From Nymphaea colorata (Eukaryota; Streptophyta; Magnoliopsida; Nymphaeales; Nymphaeaceae): DNA of 64,000 nucleotides. The stretch spans positions 14,304,354 to 14,368,353 of the forward strand of contig NC_045139.1 of assembly GCF_008831285.2 (NCBI RefSeq). The letters run 5' to 3'. The notes below the pieces were generated by a model. It ran no database searches and was not told the DNA's origin. It was given only the letters and a program-made list of their open reading frames with translations. The stretch's first letter is position 1. Every line of letters begins with the position of its first letter. Shown here piece after piece: positions 36,967 through 49,699 of the stretch. Position numbers and translations under genes: made by a program.

Positions 36967-38281
36967 CTTGTGCTAGTGAAGCACTGTGGCAGTTAGGCGT
37001 TGTTTCATTCTGCATCTGCTGTTGATTTGAGTTGGGTTTTCTGCTTCTATTGAAAAACGGAGCAAACTCTGCCAGAGACAAGCTGTTCATGGAGCTTCAT
37101 TTGTGTTGATGTACAAGCATCTTAAGGTTCGGCTTCTCAGGAATTTTGCCTCCCTATTGATAAAGTGGTGATGGTCCCCTAGAAGTATCACATGCTTGGA
37201 AGTTTGAGAGTTTGACAAACAGATTTCTCTTTTTTCTGGTAGTATTTGTCAGCCTGTTATTTGATCAGTATTCTGCCTGTCAAAGGGGTGGTGTAAGAAC
37301 AGTGCATTTCTGCACACTAGTGACCTTTTTTCCCTTTCCTTGGTAGGAGATCTTTTTATAGTTTAGTCCACTCGTACCAGTTTTGAGGTGAGCGAGTGTG
37401 TGGTTATCACATAGGTTTTCATGTTAGAGAAGCCTTGTGATACGTTATCTAAGTAATGGATGTCTATGTTTACTGGAGATCCATAGATCGAATCTCCATC
37501 AGTTCAGTTCTGTGGGCGGCATTTGCCTTGTGGAAAAGTAGCGGGTATGTGTTTTAGAAGTTTGTTACCCCTTTAAGCATTGCCGAAAATTGTTGACTTT
37601 AACCAAAGTGCGGCTTGTGTGGTTAGTAACTGGCCGTTTATGGTTCTGAGAGTGTTTTCTCTTGGTTGCATTGTTTCTGTAATTGCAAGGGCTCGACAGT
37701 TCATCGTTGGTTGAAGTAAACTTCTTCATTATCTTGTTTTCATTAGATAAAAACAATTTGTTCTCAATTTTCTAAATGTTCTTTGGAGCGTACTCACAAT
37801 TCACAAATATGTTTGTTTGCTCAGGAAATTTCGACAATTCAAAATTCTTAAAAGTATATAAAAAATAATAGAGAAATTTATGAAGTATGAGTTTTTACTA
37901 TTTTTCTTACACAAATATTGATAAAAATTCAATGCGAATTATAATGAGAAACTGGCCCTAAGTTGCTGTATATGTTAGTTCCTTACCTAGTGTTCCTGCA
38001 TATATATACCTGCTTCTATGCGATTTTGCGGGTCCATTGTCATGCAAAGATAAGAGCATCATGAATAATATTGCATGAAAAATGTTACACGAAATCTAGA
38101 GAGCTTACACTACCAACAGAGGAGGTACAGATCCGTGGCCAAACAAAACTAGTTCTGTGTTAGTCATGGAGTTGTCGAGTACATAGAATGCACGGGGACA
38201 CTCGGATTTTCGGGTGCTGGCTATGCCGCACCCTCTAAACTAGTCGTAGGTGTTAGCTCTGTTGCCGACATGTATCATGCT
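36967..38281. other. Convergent intergenic region between the TPR and SULTR genes
   Basis: Contains the 3' UTRs of the two convergent genes. I see no further gene; the minus frame at 37565-37756 is short and featureless. Confidence 0.6.
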
Positions 38282-41211
38282 TCAGATTCCTGGACCCGCT
38301 GCGTTCGATCCTTTGGCGCTGGCATGAGCGTTGTGGATATCGACGACGGTTTCTTGCACGTAGTCGGCAGCTTTGCAGGTGTGAAGCATGAAGTTGCAGG
38401 CACTAACAGCTTCTTCGACAGTGAGAAAGATCCATTCTTGGCCTATAGCCTCTACGAACTTTGTTTTCATCAGTTTCACCATCACGTCTGTTCCAGGGTT
38501 GGCCAATGCAAGCTGCATCGACACACATACAGAGTCAAAATTGCTATTGGAAGAGACTGTGCCTGCTAAATTGCTCAGCTTAAAATGAATAGGTGAAATC
38601 AGTGTGCTCGAATACCTTCAAGCCCCTCCTCTCGATGTTCTTCTTCGTCTCCTCTAGGAAGCTTATCCCGCTTGTGTCGATGCATCCGACCGCTAAAATG
38701 CAACATGGCAGATAAACAATTAATAAAGCTTGCCATGGAGTTCGAATGAATCTTTCGGAATGAGTACTCTGCTCATAATACGGTTGCAGAAGTATGCAAA
38801 CATTAAGTATGCAGTTTTCTGAACCTTCTAACATGTTCTGAATCACTGAGATGAGCAGGAAGATGAGATTTTACCAGTCATGTCAAGGATCACATATTGA
38901 AGACTACTTTCACCGGAAGCTTTAAGCTTATCTTCTTCCTCATCGATCCACCGCGAGATTCTAAATGAGTGAAAGGATTCATTAAATCAGCAGGTTTGAA
39001 CGCGAGAGACACCAGCAACCGCGCTTAAAATCAGTACCAGGAAAGGGAAACGGAGACCAACCTCTCTCTCAGGTACCCAGAATTGGCAAAGTAGATTGGT
39101 GAATTGATTTGGAGGACAAGGACCCCGGGGACGGACATGGCGAAAGGGTACTGGCTGATGCTCCTGAAGACGCTAGTGTTGGGCACATTGCCAAGAACAG
39201 AAGTTCGGGGCCTGGCAATGAAGAGAATAACTCTAACCACAGAGATGGCAACCTGCGAAAAACATCAGAAACACCATCAACCAATGATTTGCTTACCGAT
39301 CATCATTCTGGGCAGCTTTTGGATCATTTTTTTCTTGAACACGAGGAAGAAAACTAAGACGTCATTTGATGCAAGAAATCAGGTGAATATGGTGTCATGT
39401 CCTCATTGTCCCATGTTTGTGTGCTTCAATGGCTGTCATTATAAAGTGGATACGGGTGTCCATGTACCCACCTGTTACATGCATCAAACAACCTCTAAGG
39501 TCCTTCCTTCTAAGTACTAGAGGTACACCAACTCTGTTCTAAAGCTCAATACTTAGAAACTATGTTCATCTTTTCTAAGGTGCAGACACCATGGTGTCTC
39601 TAATACTGATCAAGTTTAGGGGCTATGCATAAGAACTGATGCACATAATAGACTAACAGTATCATGAACATCTAAAGAGAGAATTGAGCAACTTACAGCA
39701 ATGACAAGCCCAATTTCGACACTGCCAAAGACGACACCGAGGTAGGCACCCATGCAGACACAGAAATCAACCTTGTCAACCTTCCAGAGATGGATTGCAG
39801 CTTCATAGTCGATAAGGCCGAGCATGGCAGCGATGATGATGGAGGCAAGCACAACAAGGGGAGTGTAATGGAACAGAGGAGTAAGGAAGAGCAGAGTTAT
39901 CATGACAGCAGTGGCCATCACGATGTTGGACATTGCAGTCTTGCAACCTGCATTGAAGTTCACGGCGGAGCGAGAAAATGGCCCTGAAAAAGTTGTTTAC
40001 TGCACACGTTAATCCCCTGGTTCTTTGCGTCATAAACAGATAAAATGGTCACGGTAGGACAGGAAATTAGCATGGAGAGAATACAGTAGAAGCAATTCGA
40101 TTCTCTATTAGCATGTTCATGGAAAACAACAGAGCAATTCAATTTTACAGTACAAATAAACTTTGGTTACTAAGTTTTGATTACAAAGTTTGAGAATCCC
40201 TCTCCCTCACTGTCTCATATTCAAAGGACAGTTTGAATGTATATCAACTAGGGTACCTATAGGAATCAAATCTACTACTGGATGGAAAGCGGTCTGACGC
40301 TATGCAGCCTCTTGAAAATAAAAGACGTATTAATTTAATTTCCTCTGGCCCTTCCTTTCACTTGTTCTAGTGGGGAAAAAGCCTCCATTCTTTTCCTATT
40401 TCATCGTGGCCCAAGTTTGTTTGCTTTCACACCTTTTTTTAAAAGGAAAGGTGCAATGTTTCCAGGAATATAAGTGACGTCCATAATGTGTCTGCCAATT
40501 ATATGTAAATCCACTCCCACAATCGATCTCCACTCAGTCCCTTTCCTTCCAAGAGAAAACTTTTCTTTTCTTTTCTATTTTCTCAAAAGGACAAGGAAGG
40601 CATTCTAACATTCAAAATTGACATTAATCATGTTTAATCCTGTATATATATATGTGTGTGTGTGTGGTTATTAGCTTTTTCCTTCCAAATTTAAACTAAA
40701 AAAATCTTCTAGCTTCTCACAACAGAACACCGCCTGATATATTGCATGAAAGGACCGTGATTGGAAGGAAGGTCGGAAGGCCAGAAAATATGACGAGGGG
40801 GGGAAGTTGGAGAAGGATTTTACAACCGGATGATGACCATATCCGGCAACACTGTCATGGTTCCGCAGTTCAAGAGTCATTTCCGTACGTGGACCTGAGC
40901 CCACATAGCGTGGACTCTAGTCTCCTAACACAAGTTGGTCCTACGCGCCAACTGGTTCCGGAGGTGGGTCCGGTCCACCTATTGAGCGGGCAGATGAGGC
41001 CATGGAAACTCCAACAATATGTTGTCAGAGATCAGGACCCCTTCTTTCACAACGCGCTAAGGAGAAGGCGTTAAATATTTATGAAGAATCCTCAAGTTGC
41101 CTCATTTGGGTTGCCAAACATGATCCGTCAGGCCCAACTGTGCGTCAGCTGTAGTTAACTTTTTCATAAATGACAAAAACTTGCTAAATCTCTGTGCTCC
41201 TCCAAATCTTA

Positions 41212-41285
<74 letters not shown>

Positions 41286-44200
41286 GTGATGTGAGAGAGA
41301 GAGTTACCCGTGGTTAAGTAACAGGAGGTGCATGAACCCACAATGTTCATCATTCCAAAAGCGATCATTTCTTTATTGCCATCGATGTGGTAGTTCTTAA
41401 ACATAGCAAAGCTTCTGCCCACTGCAATTCCTTCCTGTAAAAATAAGCAAATGATGATACATGAGCAGGCCAATTTCTGTGGTCGGAGGGAAAGTGCTCT
41501 ATTTTGCTCCCAAGTAGGGAGATATGGGGCAGTTGGTGGCCTTAAGCCTGCTATACCAATCTTGAGGTGAAGCATTGCAAGTAATATAAAGTTCATTTCT
41601 CTTTTTGCTGTTCAATTAATATTTGATTGAGCAAAAATACTAAAAAGTAGCATTCAGTCTGTGGAAGCAAACATAATATAATACGTATGGGCACCTTGCA
41701 ACTTTAAATCCCGTAAAAAGGAGATCAGGATTTGGAGGTGGTGGAAAGATAAGGGACGACATTCCGTGACCCAACTTTCAGCCATATATCCAGATCCCAC
41801 CATTACAAGGTTCCATAAAGTCACTTGTCCGGATAAGTTGGGATAAGCTGTGATATTCTCTTTTGACTTTCTGATGGGCAGCACCTATGCCGGAGGCTAA
41901 ATTGCCATTTTAAATTCTGACGGAAGTGTTCACGGGGAAGAGACTTACGGCGAGAGCGATGACGCCGGTGACGATGCCGGTCTTGGCGGCGATGGCTAAG
42001 TACTGAGGCGAGAATGTCAGCTCCGTTAGGGAGGGAGGGTTCACTCCCCTTTTCAGGTGTCCAATCTGCACATCAGAACACGCAAAGGTCAAATTTTCCT
42101 TGTTTGTTTTTTAAATTTAATCTTAATTCAGGATATTTTAAAATTATTTCTTCAATAAAAAATAAAAAAATAAAAACAATATGAAGTTCACACGTGCCGA
42201 TCCCCATTATTGAGCAAACTGATAGAGTCACGATGAGTGGCTCTTCTATTCGTTTTATATAGGTCAACTTGAACAGTGGCTCGTAACATAATACATGTAA
42301 GATAAGTTTTCCGAAGCCGAAATATACGTTGTTATTCGTCTTCTTAAAAGAAAATAATTACTTTTACATGCCATAACTCTATAAGCTCTTTATAAACTAG
42401 AATACGTATTTACTTAACATATTCCACAAACTTATATTGCCATGTCTTGTATAGTAGAATACACATTAGTTTAATCTTTTTTATACTTTAGTGTCATTTT
42501 ATGAAATAAATAATGTCAATGGTTAAAACTATGCAAAATTTTACAAGGCAAAAACTCTAAATTTAAGCTAAATCATTTAACTTAAACATATTGTCCTTAG
42601 TAAATTTAATATGGAGAAACATTTAGAAACTCATCTGGGACAAATTAAAATATGCCTAGTCAAAAGAGTGTGACAAAAACATTTTGGAGTGCTCCATCTC
42701 ATGATTTTTCTCTCTCCTTTTAAATTTCTCAAAAGCCGGACATTTAATTTAAAGTGAAGCGGTTACCTTCACCTTGTTTATTGAAAAATGAAAAGCATAC
42801 TATTAAACAAAATAGGTTACATGTAGTCCTTTTAGTAACTCTCTCGTTTTACTTTCCCTACTGGAGTTGATGATCTTCCGTATGTGAAAGTAATTAATCT
42901 TCGAAACAGAACCACCCTACTTTATCTCTCTCTATCTTCTCCTTATAGGAACTCAATTTTCAAAGCTAGACCACCTTAATCTCTCCCTTTCTGATCTTTC
43001 TTTATCTATCTGAGCAGACGATCTTTAAGATACAGTTCCTTGAGTCTGGACTTCAATTTTTCTTTCTTTTCCCTCGTTAAGTTAATGGGCTTAATTTCAT
43101 ACATAAAAGCAATTAATTTGAAAGCTCAGAAAGTTCTGTCGCTATATCTCTCTCTCCCCCGCAGACACACACACATATGCACATGCAGATGCTCATGCAC
43201 CCACCACTTGGACGCCGTGCTTCTCGGCGTGAGTGAGATAGACGAGAAGGCTGCCGAGTACCACCGACGTCAGTGGCGCCGCTGCCGATACCCAGAAGAA
43301 CCTTGGCTGCCTCTTGCTCTGTTCATGCAGAAAACACAGTCAGCTTTCTATTCCCTACCTTGACCTTCTATCTTTCTTTCCCTCGTTCAATAACAAGAAC
43401 AATACACATAAACACAGAAGAAAAAAAGATTAGAAGAAACAACGAAGCCGTACTTCTCAGCGGCAAAAACTACTTGAAAAAAAAAAAATTAAAAGTAAAA
43501 GCCCCATAAGGTGGTACAGATTTGAAACACTTCCGAAGAGAAAACCGGAGCCGGAGCACTGTATTGACCAGTAACCAGCGGCAGTCCAACAGAAGTACAG
43601 ATTATTTGATATATCTGTCGCATATCCCGAAATTGGTAGGCCATAACACCATATAATAGCATTTTGGCTTTTTTATTTCTTGTTTATTGGCTTTTTTTTT
43701 TTTTTGCAAGTAAAGTTAAGAAGAACTTACAAAGTATCGAGTGAGGAGCAGGAAAAAGAGGAAGCAACAACCGAGCACGGCACTCTCCCATCTCCACTGC
43801 AGAAAGCAAAAACCAACAGCAAACAAACAACCGCTATTAATTACCGCTCCTCATCTGTCATTTCTCATCTACCAACAGCCCGTGAGCCAACTTATATGCT
43901 GACAAAATCCACTGATGCAAGGAACGAGAGAGAGAAAGCTTGCTTCTAGCTGATAAGCTAGAGGACTAGCTGGAACTGTTGGGGTTGCCATGAGTCCAGG
44001 CTCCTGCGAACTCTTTTGGAGGAGAGACACAGGAAGAGAGAGAGAGAGAGAGAGAAGAACCTGGTGTTCCTGGGAGAAGACGGAGCGCATGACGTCGACG
44101 AGGTCGGTGTGGGTGGTGAAGTGGTCAAGGCCGAGTATGCCCTTGAGCTGCTGGAGGCAAACCACCGTCGCCGCCCCTCCCATGAACCCCACGATGGTCG

Positions 44201-45323
44201 CGTGCGACAAGAAGTCCACGATGAAACCCAGCCTTTCGGGGGAAAAAAACCATGAAATTTAGTTAAGATCGATGATGTCGTCTAAGGAGGAAACGATTCT
44301 TTCTCTCTGACATCCCTACGCACCTGAGGAAGCCTAGTGCTGCCTGGAAAACTCCGGCGAAGAAGGTGGCGGTGAAGGCCAAATTTATATAAACACCTGG
44401 CTGCGCCGTTGCTGCCACCTCCTTCTCCAGCATAGACGCCAATAGCAGCGAAGCCACGGCCACGGTCCCCACTGCCAGATCCTTCGAGCTCCCCATCATG
44501 GCGTAGACCAATGGTGGGACGAAACTGGAATCTGAAAGCAAAATGAAAAAGTTAGATCCCGAAGAATGACCAAAATAATAAGAAAGAAAAAGCACCATTT
44601 TATTCCCTTCTCCTTGCTTTCATGGTAATGGTGATAGTCATGACGATACGTTGATGTTAATACGATAGCTAGTTATGGGTTAAGATCGACGAAAGCAGAT
44701 TAAGTAACGTATAGTAAGCTAAAAACTGATGGAATTAGGGGGAAAAAAAAAGTTGCCATGCACAATCGCAATGACGGTGATGAATCTGGTGATAGTAAAG
44801 ATTAATGTACGGATCGACCATGCGATGACGATGACGACATTATGGATGATTAATGTTCATATATATCATCGTGAAAAAACAAGTCAAATGACCAATGTTA
44901 CTTCAAAAATTAAAATCCTTGAGCTCTCAAAATGATGACGACGACGAGGGTACAGGTAACGAGGTGGTGACGTTATATGGATGAAACGTTGAAAATGGAC
45001 GCACATAGGCCGAGGATGGGGGGGAGGTTGGCGAGCTTGGCGTAGCTGATCCCTTGAGGGATGGCGAGACTGGCGATGGTGATTCCGGCAACGAGGTCAG
45101 ACTTAAAGAACCCAAGCGTGTAGCTCGGGCCCCACTCCAGGATGGGAAACAGGTACTGGAGAGCCAGCACCACCCTGCGTCCGGCAGGCTGACCCTTGAA
45201 TCGCCGGAGCGGGTCATCCGGGAAAAACGTCTCCTTCAACGACCCTGCCAGCGACCGGAAGAACGGCTCCGGAGGCGGCAAAGACACTCGATGCACGCAA
45301 TCTTCAAGGTTCGAGTTATCCAT
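38282..45323 (-). CDS. SULTR3: Group 3 sulfate transporter (SLC26/SulP family)
   Basis: Twelve exons, phase-consistent, 664 residues: 45323-45005, 44531-44324, 44232-44061, 43796-43731, 43318-43205, 42065-41949, 41434-41308, 39983-39697, 39252-39062, 38960-38875, 38692-38616, 38512-38282. SULTR3 proteins are H+-coupled anion carriers; members have been placed in plastid, endoplasmic reticulum or plasma membrane and move sulfate or phosphate. The SulP core includes ITIASLAIPQGISYAKLANLPP (exon 1), SSFVPPLVYAMMGSS, FLSHATIVGFMGGAA, GRSFAMFKNYHIDGNKEM, and GLIDYEAAIHLWKVDK. The cytosolic STAS domain runs from about residue 505 to the end, with the switch motif AVGCIDTSGISFLEE and LALANPGTDVM. 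The last roughly 30 residues (Ala/His-rich) extend past STAS. An (A/G)n run in intron 3 and a long (TA)n in intron 7 are non-coding. Exons 5 and 6 reappear as a broken copy at 59.6-62.4 kb. Transported ion and compartment are not determinable from sequence. Confidence 0.95.
41214..41282. repeat. (TA)n microsatellite in SULTR intron 7
   Basis: Uninterrupted TA repeat of about 69 bp, beginning about 25 bp inside intron 7 from the exon 7 donor at 41307. This is the longest microsatellite in the window and likely length-polymorphic. Confidence 0.95.
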
Positions 45324-46574
45324 CTATTCGGAAAAACTCGTCCAGAAGCGTCCCTGCGGAAAAATTTCCGGTGGAGGTGGCGCTGGAGCTAGAACTGCAG
45401 GTGCAGGTGCTGTTGATGGCGGTGTGGTGGTGGGGAGGACGAAATCGGAGGATATAAAGGGGGAGATACGGGGGATTCTTGGCCTGGTGCTGCGTGGGAC
45501 CAAAAAGACGGCGAACCTCCACGCGTGTAAGGCGCACGTGATTCGGCCGATTTCAGGGCGTTCTGCGGCCGGATTAGTGGGTCCCACTCACCGTCCGGGA
45601 AGTTCTGCCTCCTTAGTCTATAGCTCGAAGAAAGTGGCCAGGCAGCTACTCGCAAGCTGCCACGTAGCAGATATCTTTGGGGATAGAAATACGACAAGTG
45701 GCATCCGAGACTGGTGGGTGGGCCCAAGGCGAGAGGGGCAGGTGGTAGAGTCGGATTGGTTTAATCACACGCTTTTGAACAACCCGGCGGGCGCCGGTTG
45801 GTCTAGGAATGACCGGAATTAGTTGGTATGCATGTAGCGCCGGTTCCTAGAGATTATTGCAGTTGATACTTATGTTGGCACCATGCGAGAATCTGGTTCA
45901 TGGTCGGCCTGACGCCATTCGCATGAGAGAAGCTTTCACCTGAAATTTGGCTTCAAGAATGTTGGCCTAACTCTCGCGCGATTAAGTTTTAGTAATCCCA
46001 TTCTAGGAATATCAAGGAAAGACATGCATTTTGGCCTGTCACTTGCTGCAAAGTGGTAGAAAACATTGTACAAGGTTGGCAGCCAGCTCTCTAACAATCA
46101 ACATTAGCAAGCTTTCACATACGTAGTTGAGTGCTTCCAAATCGATCGTTGGAAAAAAAAATTAAGAGAAACAGAAATTTAACATACATAATGGTATATT
46201 TGATAGTCTTAGATCTCAAATCCTTAGGCAGAATTAAAAAAAATCCATCTTGGCATTAGATTTCACCGTTATGAAAAAAATAAATTATTTCTAATATATT
46301 TTCCATTTATTTTCTAAAAGGTAATTTCTTAAATTATATTTTGGCCGCTTTGATTCCAGAATCCACATCCAACCTGCTGAAGGGTGAGCCTCCTACGTGC
46401 TTTTATTAAGCCACCAACAAAAGAAGGCAAATTATTTGATCCCGGACTCAATTTTTACAAAAGCGACATTTCCGTTTTGACAAAAGGAATGTTATTTTTG
46501 GAACAGTTCGTCAATATACACACTGCAACCCTATAAGCAGAAGCGGAGCTACAATGTAGCTGGTGTGGGCAATT
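45324..46574. other. Upstream region of the SULTR gene
   Basis: The first 500 bp are GC-rich with long but unrecognised frames on both strands (45196-45822 plus; 45316-45727 minus), probably leader and promoter. The rest is AT-rich and non-coding. Near 46540-46572, CAGAAGCGGAGCTACAATG and GCTGGTGTGGGC resemble the left end of the 55793 hAT MITE, perhaps a truncated relative. Confidence 0.5.
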
Positions 46575-47204
46575 ACCGAGTCGAGCTTTCCTAGCTCAAG
46601 CTCAACTCTTTTGTTTGATTCGATCGAGTTTATTTCTCAACTCCAAACTGATCTTTCTGATTCAATTGCCTGATTTCGGGTCAAAGTTAACCAGGCAAGT
46701 TGGAGTCCACTCGTTGAACATCCCCGTTTTTTGGTTTGGACTTGGTGGGCCTTATCTTCAAGCTTTCGTTTAATTAAGTGAAGGTTTATATCTGCACGAT
46801 TAGTCCACAGCGATTAATTGGAACCGAAATTTGCAGCAACGTCCACACGCTTCTTGAAAATGGTATATTCATTTGCTTATAGATGATGATAAGCTATATA
46901 TGAAATGATGGGTAGGAGATTTTTGATGGGTTGCTTGCCATATCCTCCAATGTAATAGTCACGAGCACAAGGAGCTTGCACCTCCAATATATATATATGT
47001 GTGTGTTGAGATTTTGCTTCTTGGGGTTCACGTTGCGTGTCTTGAGTCTGTGCTCTTATGTGGGTTATGCTCGCGTCTGCGTATCTTAAGTACCTACGTA
47101 CATATGTCCGCTTCCTTGGTGCGTTGAGATCTTAGTTGTCGCTGTTTGTTTCGTCACTGTGTTGAGATTTTGCAATCGTTTCAATCTTTCAAATCTCCCT
47201 CCCT

Positions 47205-47245
<41 letters not shown>

Positions 47246-48036
47246 GTGCAAGCTCCTTGTGCTCGTCACTGTCATTACATTGGAGGATATGGCAAGCAAC
47301 CCATCAAAATTCTCCTACCCATCATTTCATATATAGCTTATCATCATCTATAAGCATATAAGCAAATGAATATACCATTTTCAAAAAGCGTATAGACTAG
47401 GGGTGGGCATGGGGCCGGGCCGAGCCGGCTCGATAATATTGCCAGGCCGGGTACCGGGCCTGGCCACCAAAAATTAGGCTCGGCCCAGCCCGCTGTGAAG
47501 AGGGAGACGAGACTAGAAGGGAGATCCGGAGAGGGAGAGGGAACCAGAGAGGGAGACGGGAAAGGAGAGGGAGAGGGGGGTGCGAGAGGGGGACGGAGAG
47601 GGAGAGGGAAAAGGAGAGGGAGGGAGAGGGAAAAGGGAAAGGGAGCAGAGAGGGAGGGGAGCGAGCGCCGGAGGCTGCCCGACCGTCCTAGGGCGGGAGT
47701 CGGGCCGGGCCGGGCCGCCCTATCGGGCCCGGGCCCGGCCCGACGCCCAGGCCTAGTGTGGATGTTGCTGCAAATTTCGGTTCCAATTAATCGCAGTGGA
47801 CTAAACTAATCGTGCAGATATAAACCTTCACTTAATTAAACGAAAGCTTGAAGATAAGGCCCACCAAGTCCAAACCAAAAAACGGGGATGTTGAACGAGT
47901 GGACTCCAACTTGCCTGGTTAACTTTGACCCGAAATCAGGCAATTGAATCAGAAAGATCAGTTTGGAGTTGAGAAATAAACTCGATCGAATCAAACAAAA
48001 GAGTTGAGCTTTTGAGCTAGGAAAGCTCGACTCGGT
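46575..48036. repeat. Large foldback (inverted repeat) with about 424-bp arms
   Basis: Left arm 46575-46998 reappears in reverse complement at 47227-48036. Pairing words include GAGTCGAGCTTTCCTAGCTC, CAACTCTTTTGTTTGATTCG, GCAAGTTGGAGTCCACTCG, GGTTTGGACTTGGTGGGCC and CTCCTTGTGCTCGT. Arms are nearly identical. The 228-bp loop has (TA)n at its right side and GTGTTGAGATTTTGC twice (about 47003 and 47158). The right arm is longer because a 358-bp hAT element sits in it. No coding capacity. Confidence 0.9.
47398..47755. mobile_element. Non-autonomous hAT element inside the foldback arm
   Basis: A 358-bp, GC- and purine-rich insertion. Left end TAGGGGTGGGCATGGGGCCG and right end (reverse complement) TAGGCCTGGGCGTCGGGCCG form terminal inverted repeats. 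It is flanked by 8-bp duplications GTATAGAC (47390-47397) and GTGTGGAT (47756-47763). The other arm of the foldback carries the empty site GTGTGGAC once. An 8-bp target duplication is diagnostic of the hAT superfamily. The core is a (GGGAGA)-like minisatellite; the frame through it is not a gene. Confidence 0.85.
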
Positions 48037-48959
48037 TGAACTCGTTTAAACCTGCAGTGATGGTATATGTAAAAAATGATCCACCATACGAGCGTACGCT
48101 TCGGACATTATTGTGATGGTCAGTGAAATCCACAGGATCATGAGCTTCAGGTATTCCTTCCATATTCGGCCTCAATGACTACGTCCGCTACTGCTATGAG
48201 CAAGCTCAATGTCCATTGACATCTTTTCCCGATATGAAAAGGAGAGAGAAGGCTTTATAATGAGGTTAAAGCACAACGTCCTGATGTTGACAGATAACAG
48301 TAACAGGGTCACTCTGAGCAGATGGGCCCTGATTAATTAGTTAAGCGGATGCCCGGGCAGGCCTACCGTGTCTTCGTAACTCGAAGAAACCATGCCTTGG
48401 GCGTGACTCTCAAAGTTCATGACTGTAACATGTTCTATGTTCACGTTCAAAGCTGCCCCATGCCCATGATGTAATCAACTAATCATATTCGTATTCATTA
48501 TGGCTTCCTGTGACTCCACATGCTCAGGTTATGCCATCCGATCGTTGTATCCAATTACATTTACATCAGATTGGATCTGCTTTTGAACCTGGAGCTTGCT
48601 TGTGTCCAGATCCGAGGTGTGCCTGCTCGCTATGTGATGCTAGATCCAGTTAAAACTGTGCAATTGTATAACTAAAGATAAGAAGAGAGGGGCTGATTTA
48701 CCACCTGCAGCCAACTGGTTCTCAACCCATCACTAGTAAAAGCCTTACCGCTTTTGTTCTGCACCAGCCTTTCTTCTTGTACACGAATCAATTTGGTTCA
48801 GATTAACTTTATGTTGCCGTTTTGGTTGTTTCCTTCTCAGTCATTCTAGCCTTCATATGCCTTTGTGTTGACTGCAGGTAGCAAATCAGCCCCTCTATTC
48901 TTGAAAATGGTATATTCAACCCTTACATCTCGGGAAAAGATGTCAATGGTATATTCATT
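48037..48959. other. Rearranged segment with repeats shared with the right end of the window
   Basis: 48101-48282 and 48601-48832 match 63560-63748 and 63751-64000 in the same order and orientation. 48283-48600 has no counterpart there. Inverted words inside the segment (48685-48709 against 48874-48899; 48214-48237 against about 48930-48953) show a second, decayed palindrome. The reading frame present in the right copy is broken here by an 8-bp deletion near 48172. Confidence 0.75.
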
Positions 48960-49620
48960 TGCTTATAGATGAGCTAGCTTATAGCAGCAAGTTCATCACA
49001 AATAAACTTGAATCCAGTTATGTACTCAGTAATAGACTTATCTTGTTTTTGATAAGTCTGTAACTTCCTCTTCAATAGAAAATGTCTCTCTTTTGACTCA
49101 CGTACAAATGTTGTTGCTGTCTTTCACACTTTTGCTGAAGTCTTGTGTCCAATCATTAGACCCAACACCTCTTCAGACATAGATCTTGTAATCTAGCCTC
49201 GAAGCAATCGATCTGATTTCTTTCAGGCATTGAAATAAAGATTAAGATTGATGAAAGGTTCCACAATTTTAGTAATTTTAATGGTAGAACTTGGCATAGG
49301 AATAGTGCCATCAATAAACCCAAGAACATCATGGCTTTCTATGAGGCCAAGGATCTGAGTTTGTCAAAGCAGAAAAAAATTCTTATGGGTGAGCTTGATC
49401 GAGACAAAATTAGCAACATTCACATTTGAAGGGAAGGAGAACTTAGCTGATGATATTGCAGAGGACGATGCCCTTGAAGTAGCAAGAAAGAAATCAACAA
49501 GAGAAGGTCCTGGAAAAGCTTTAACCCAGTTGTGATACCATAAAAAATGTTCAAGAAGAGAAATTTTATGTTGTTCAGATATTTTCCTACATCCACAGTA
49601 CTCAGTCATCAAAACCATGA
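48960..49620 (-). pseudogene. Ty1/copia retrotransposon gag remnant
   Basis: Minus-strand translation shows a plant copia gag N-terminus: SNVNVANFVSIKLTHKN, then (after a frame change near 49378) LWQTQILGLIESHDVLGFIDG, then RSMSEEVLGLMIGHKT and RESKERHFLLKRKLQTYQK. These match the UBN2-type gag pattern (T.NY..WK, ESHD..GF.DG, W.R.D...RGWI). A GGTATCACAACTGGGTT-like motif upstream is a diverged relative of the usual primer-binding surroundings. Internal stops and frame shifts make it dead, and no pol region follows. Confidence 0.8.
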
Positions 49621-49699
49621 TGAGTCTTCTTTCATTGTCTTAGATTTTATACAAGAGGTTGGTCGATTACAATAAGTTTTTGAGTTTCCTTCAACCTTA

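Noticed and set aside
45196..45822. Plus-strand frame of 208 codons overlapping the SULTR start
   Set aside because: GC-driven shadow; antisense to exon 1 and promoter, no domain.
47495..47809. Plus-strand frame of 104 codons rich in Arg, Glu and Gly
   Set aside because: Translation of the purine minisatellite inside the hAT element.
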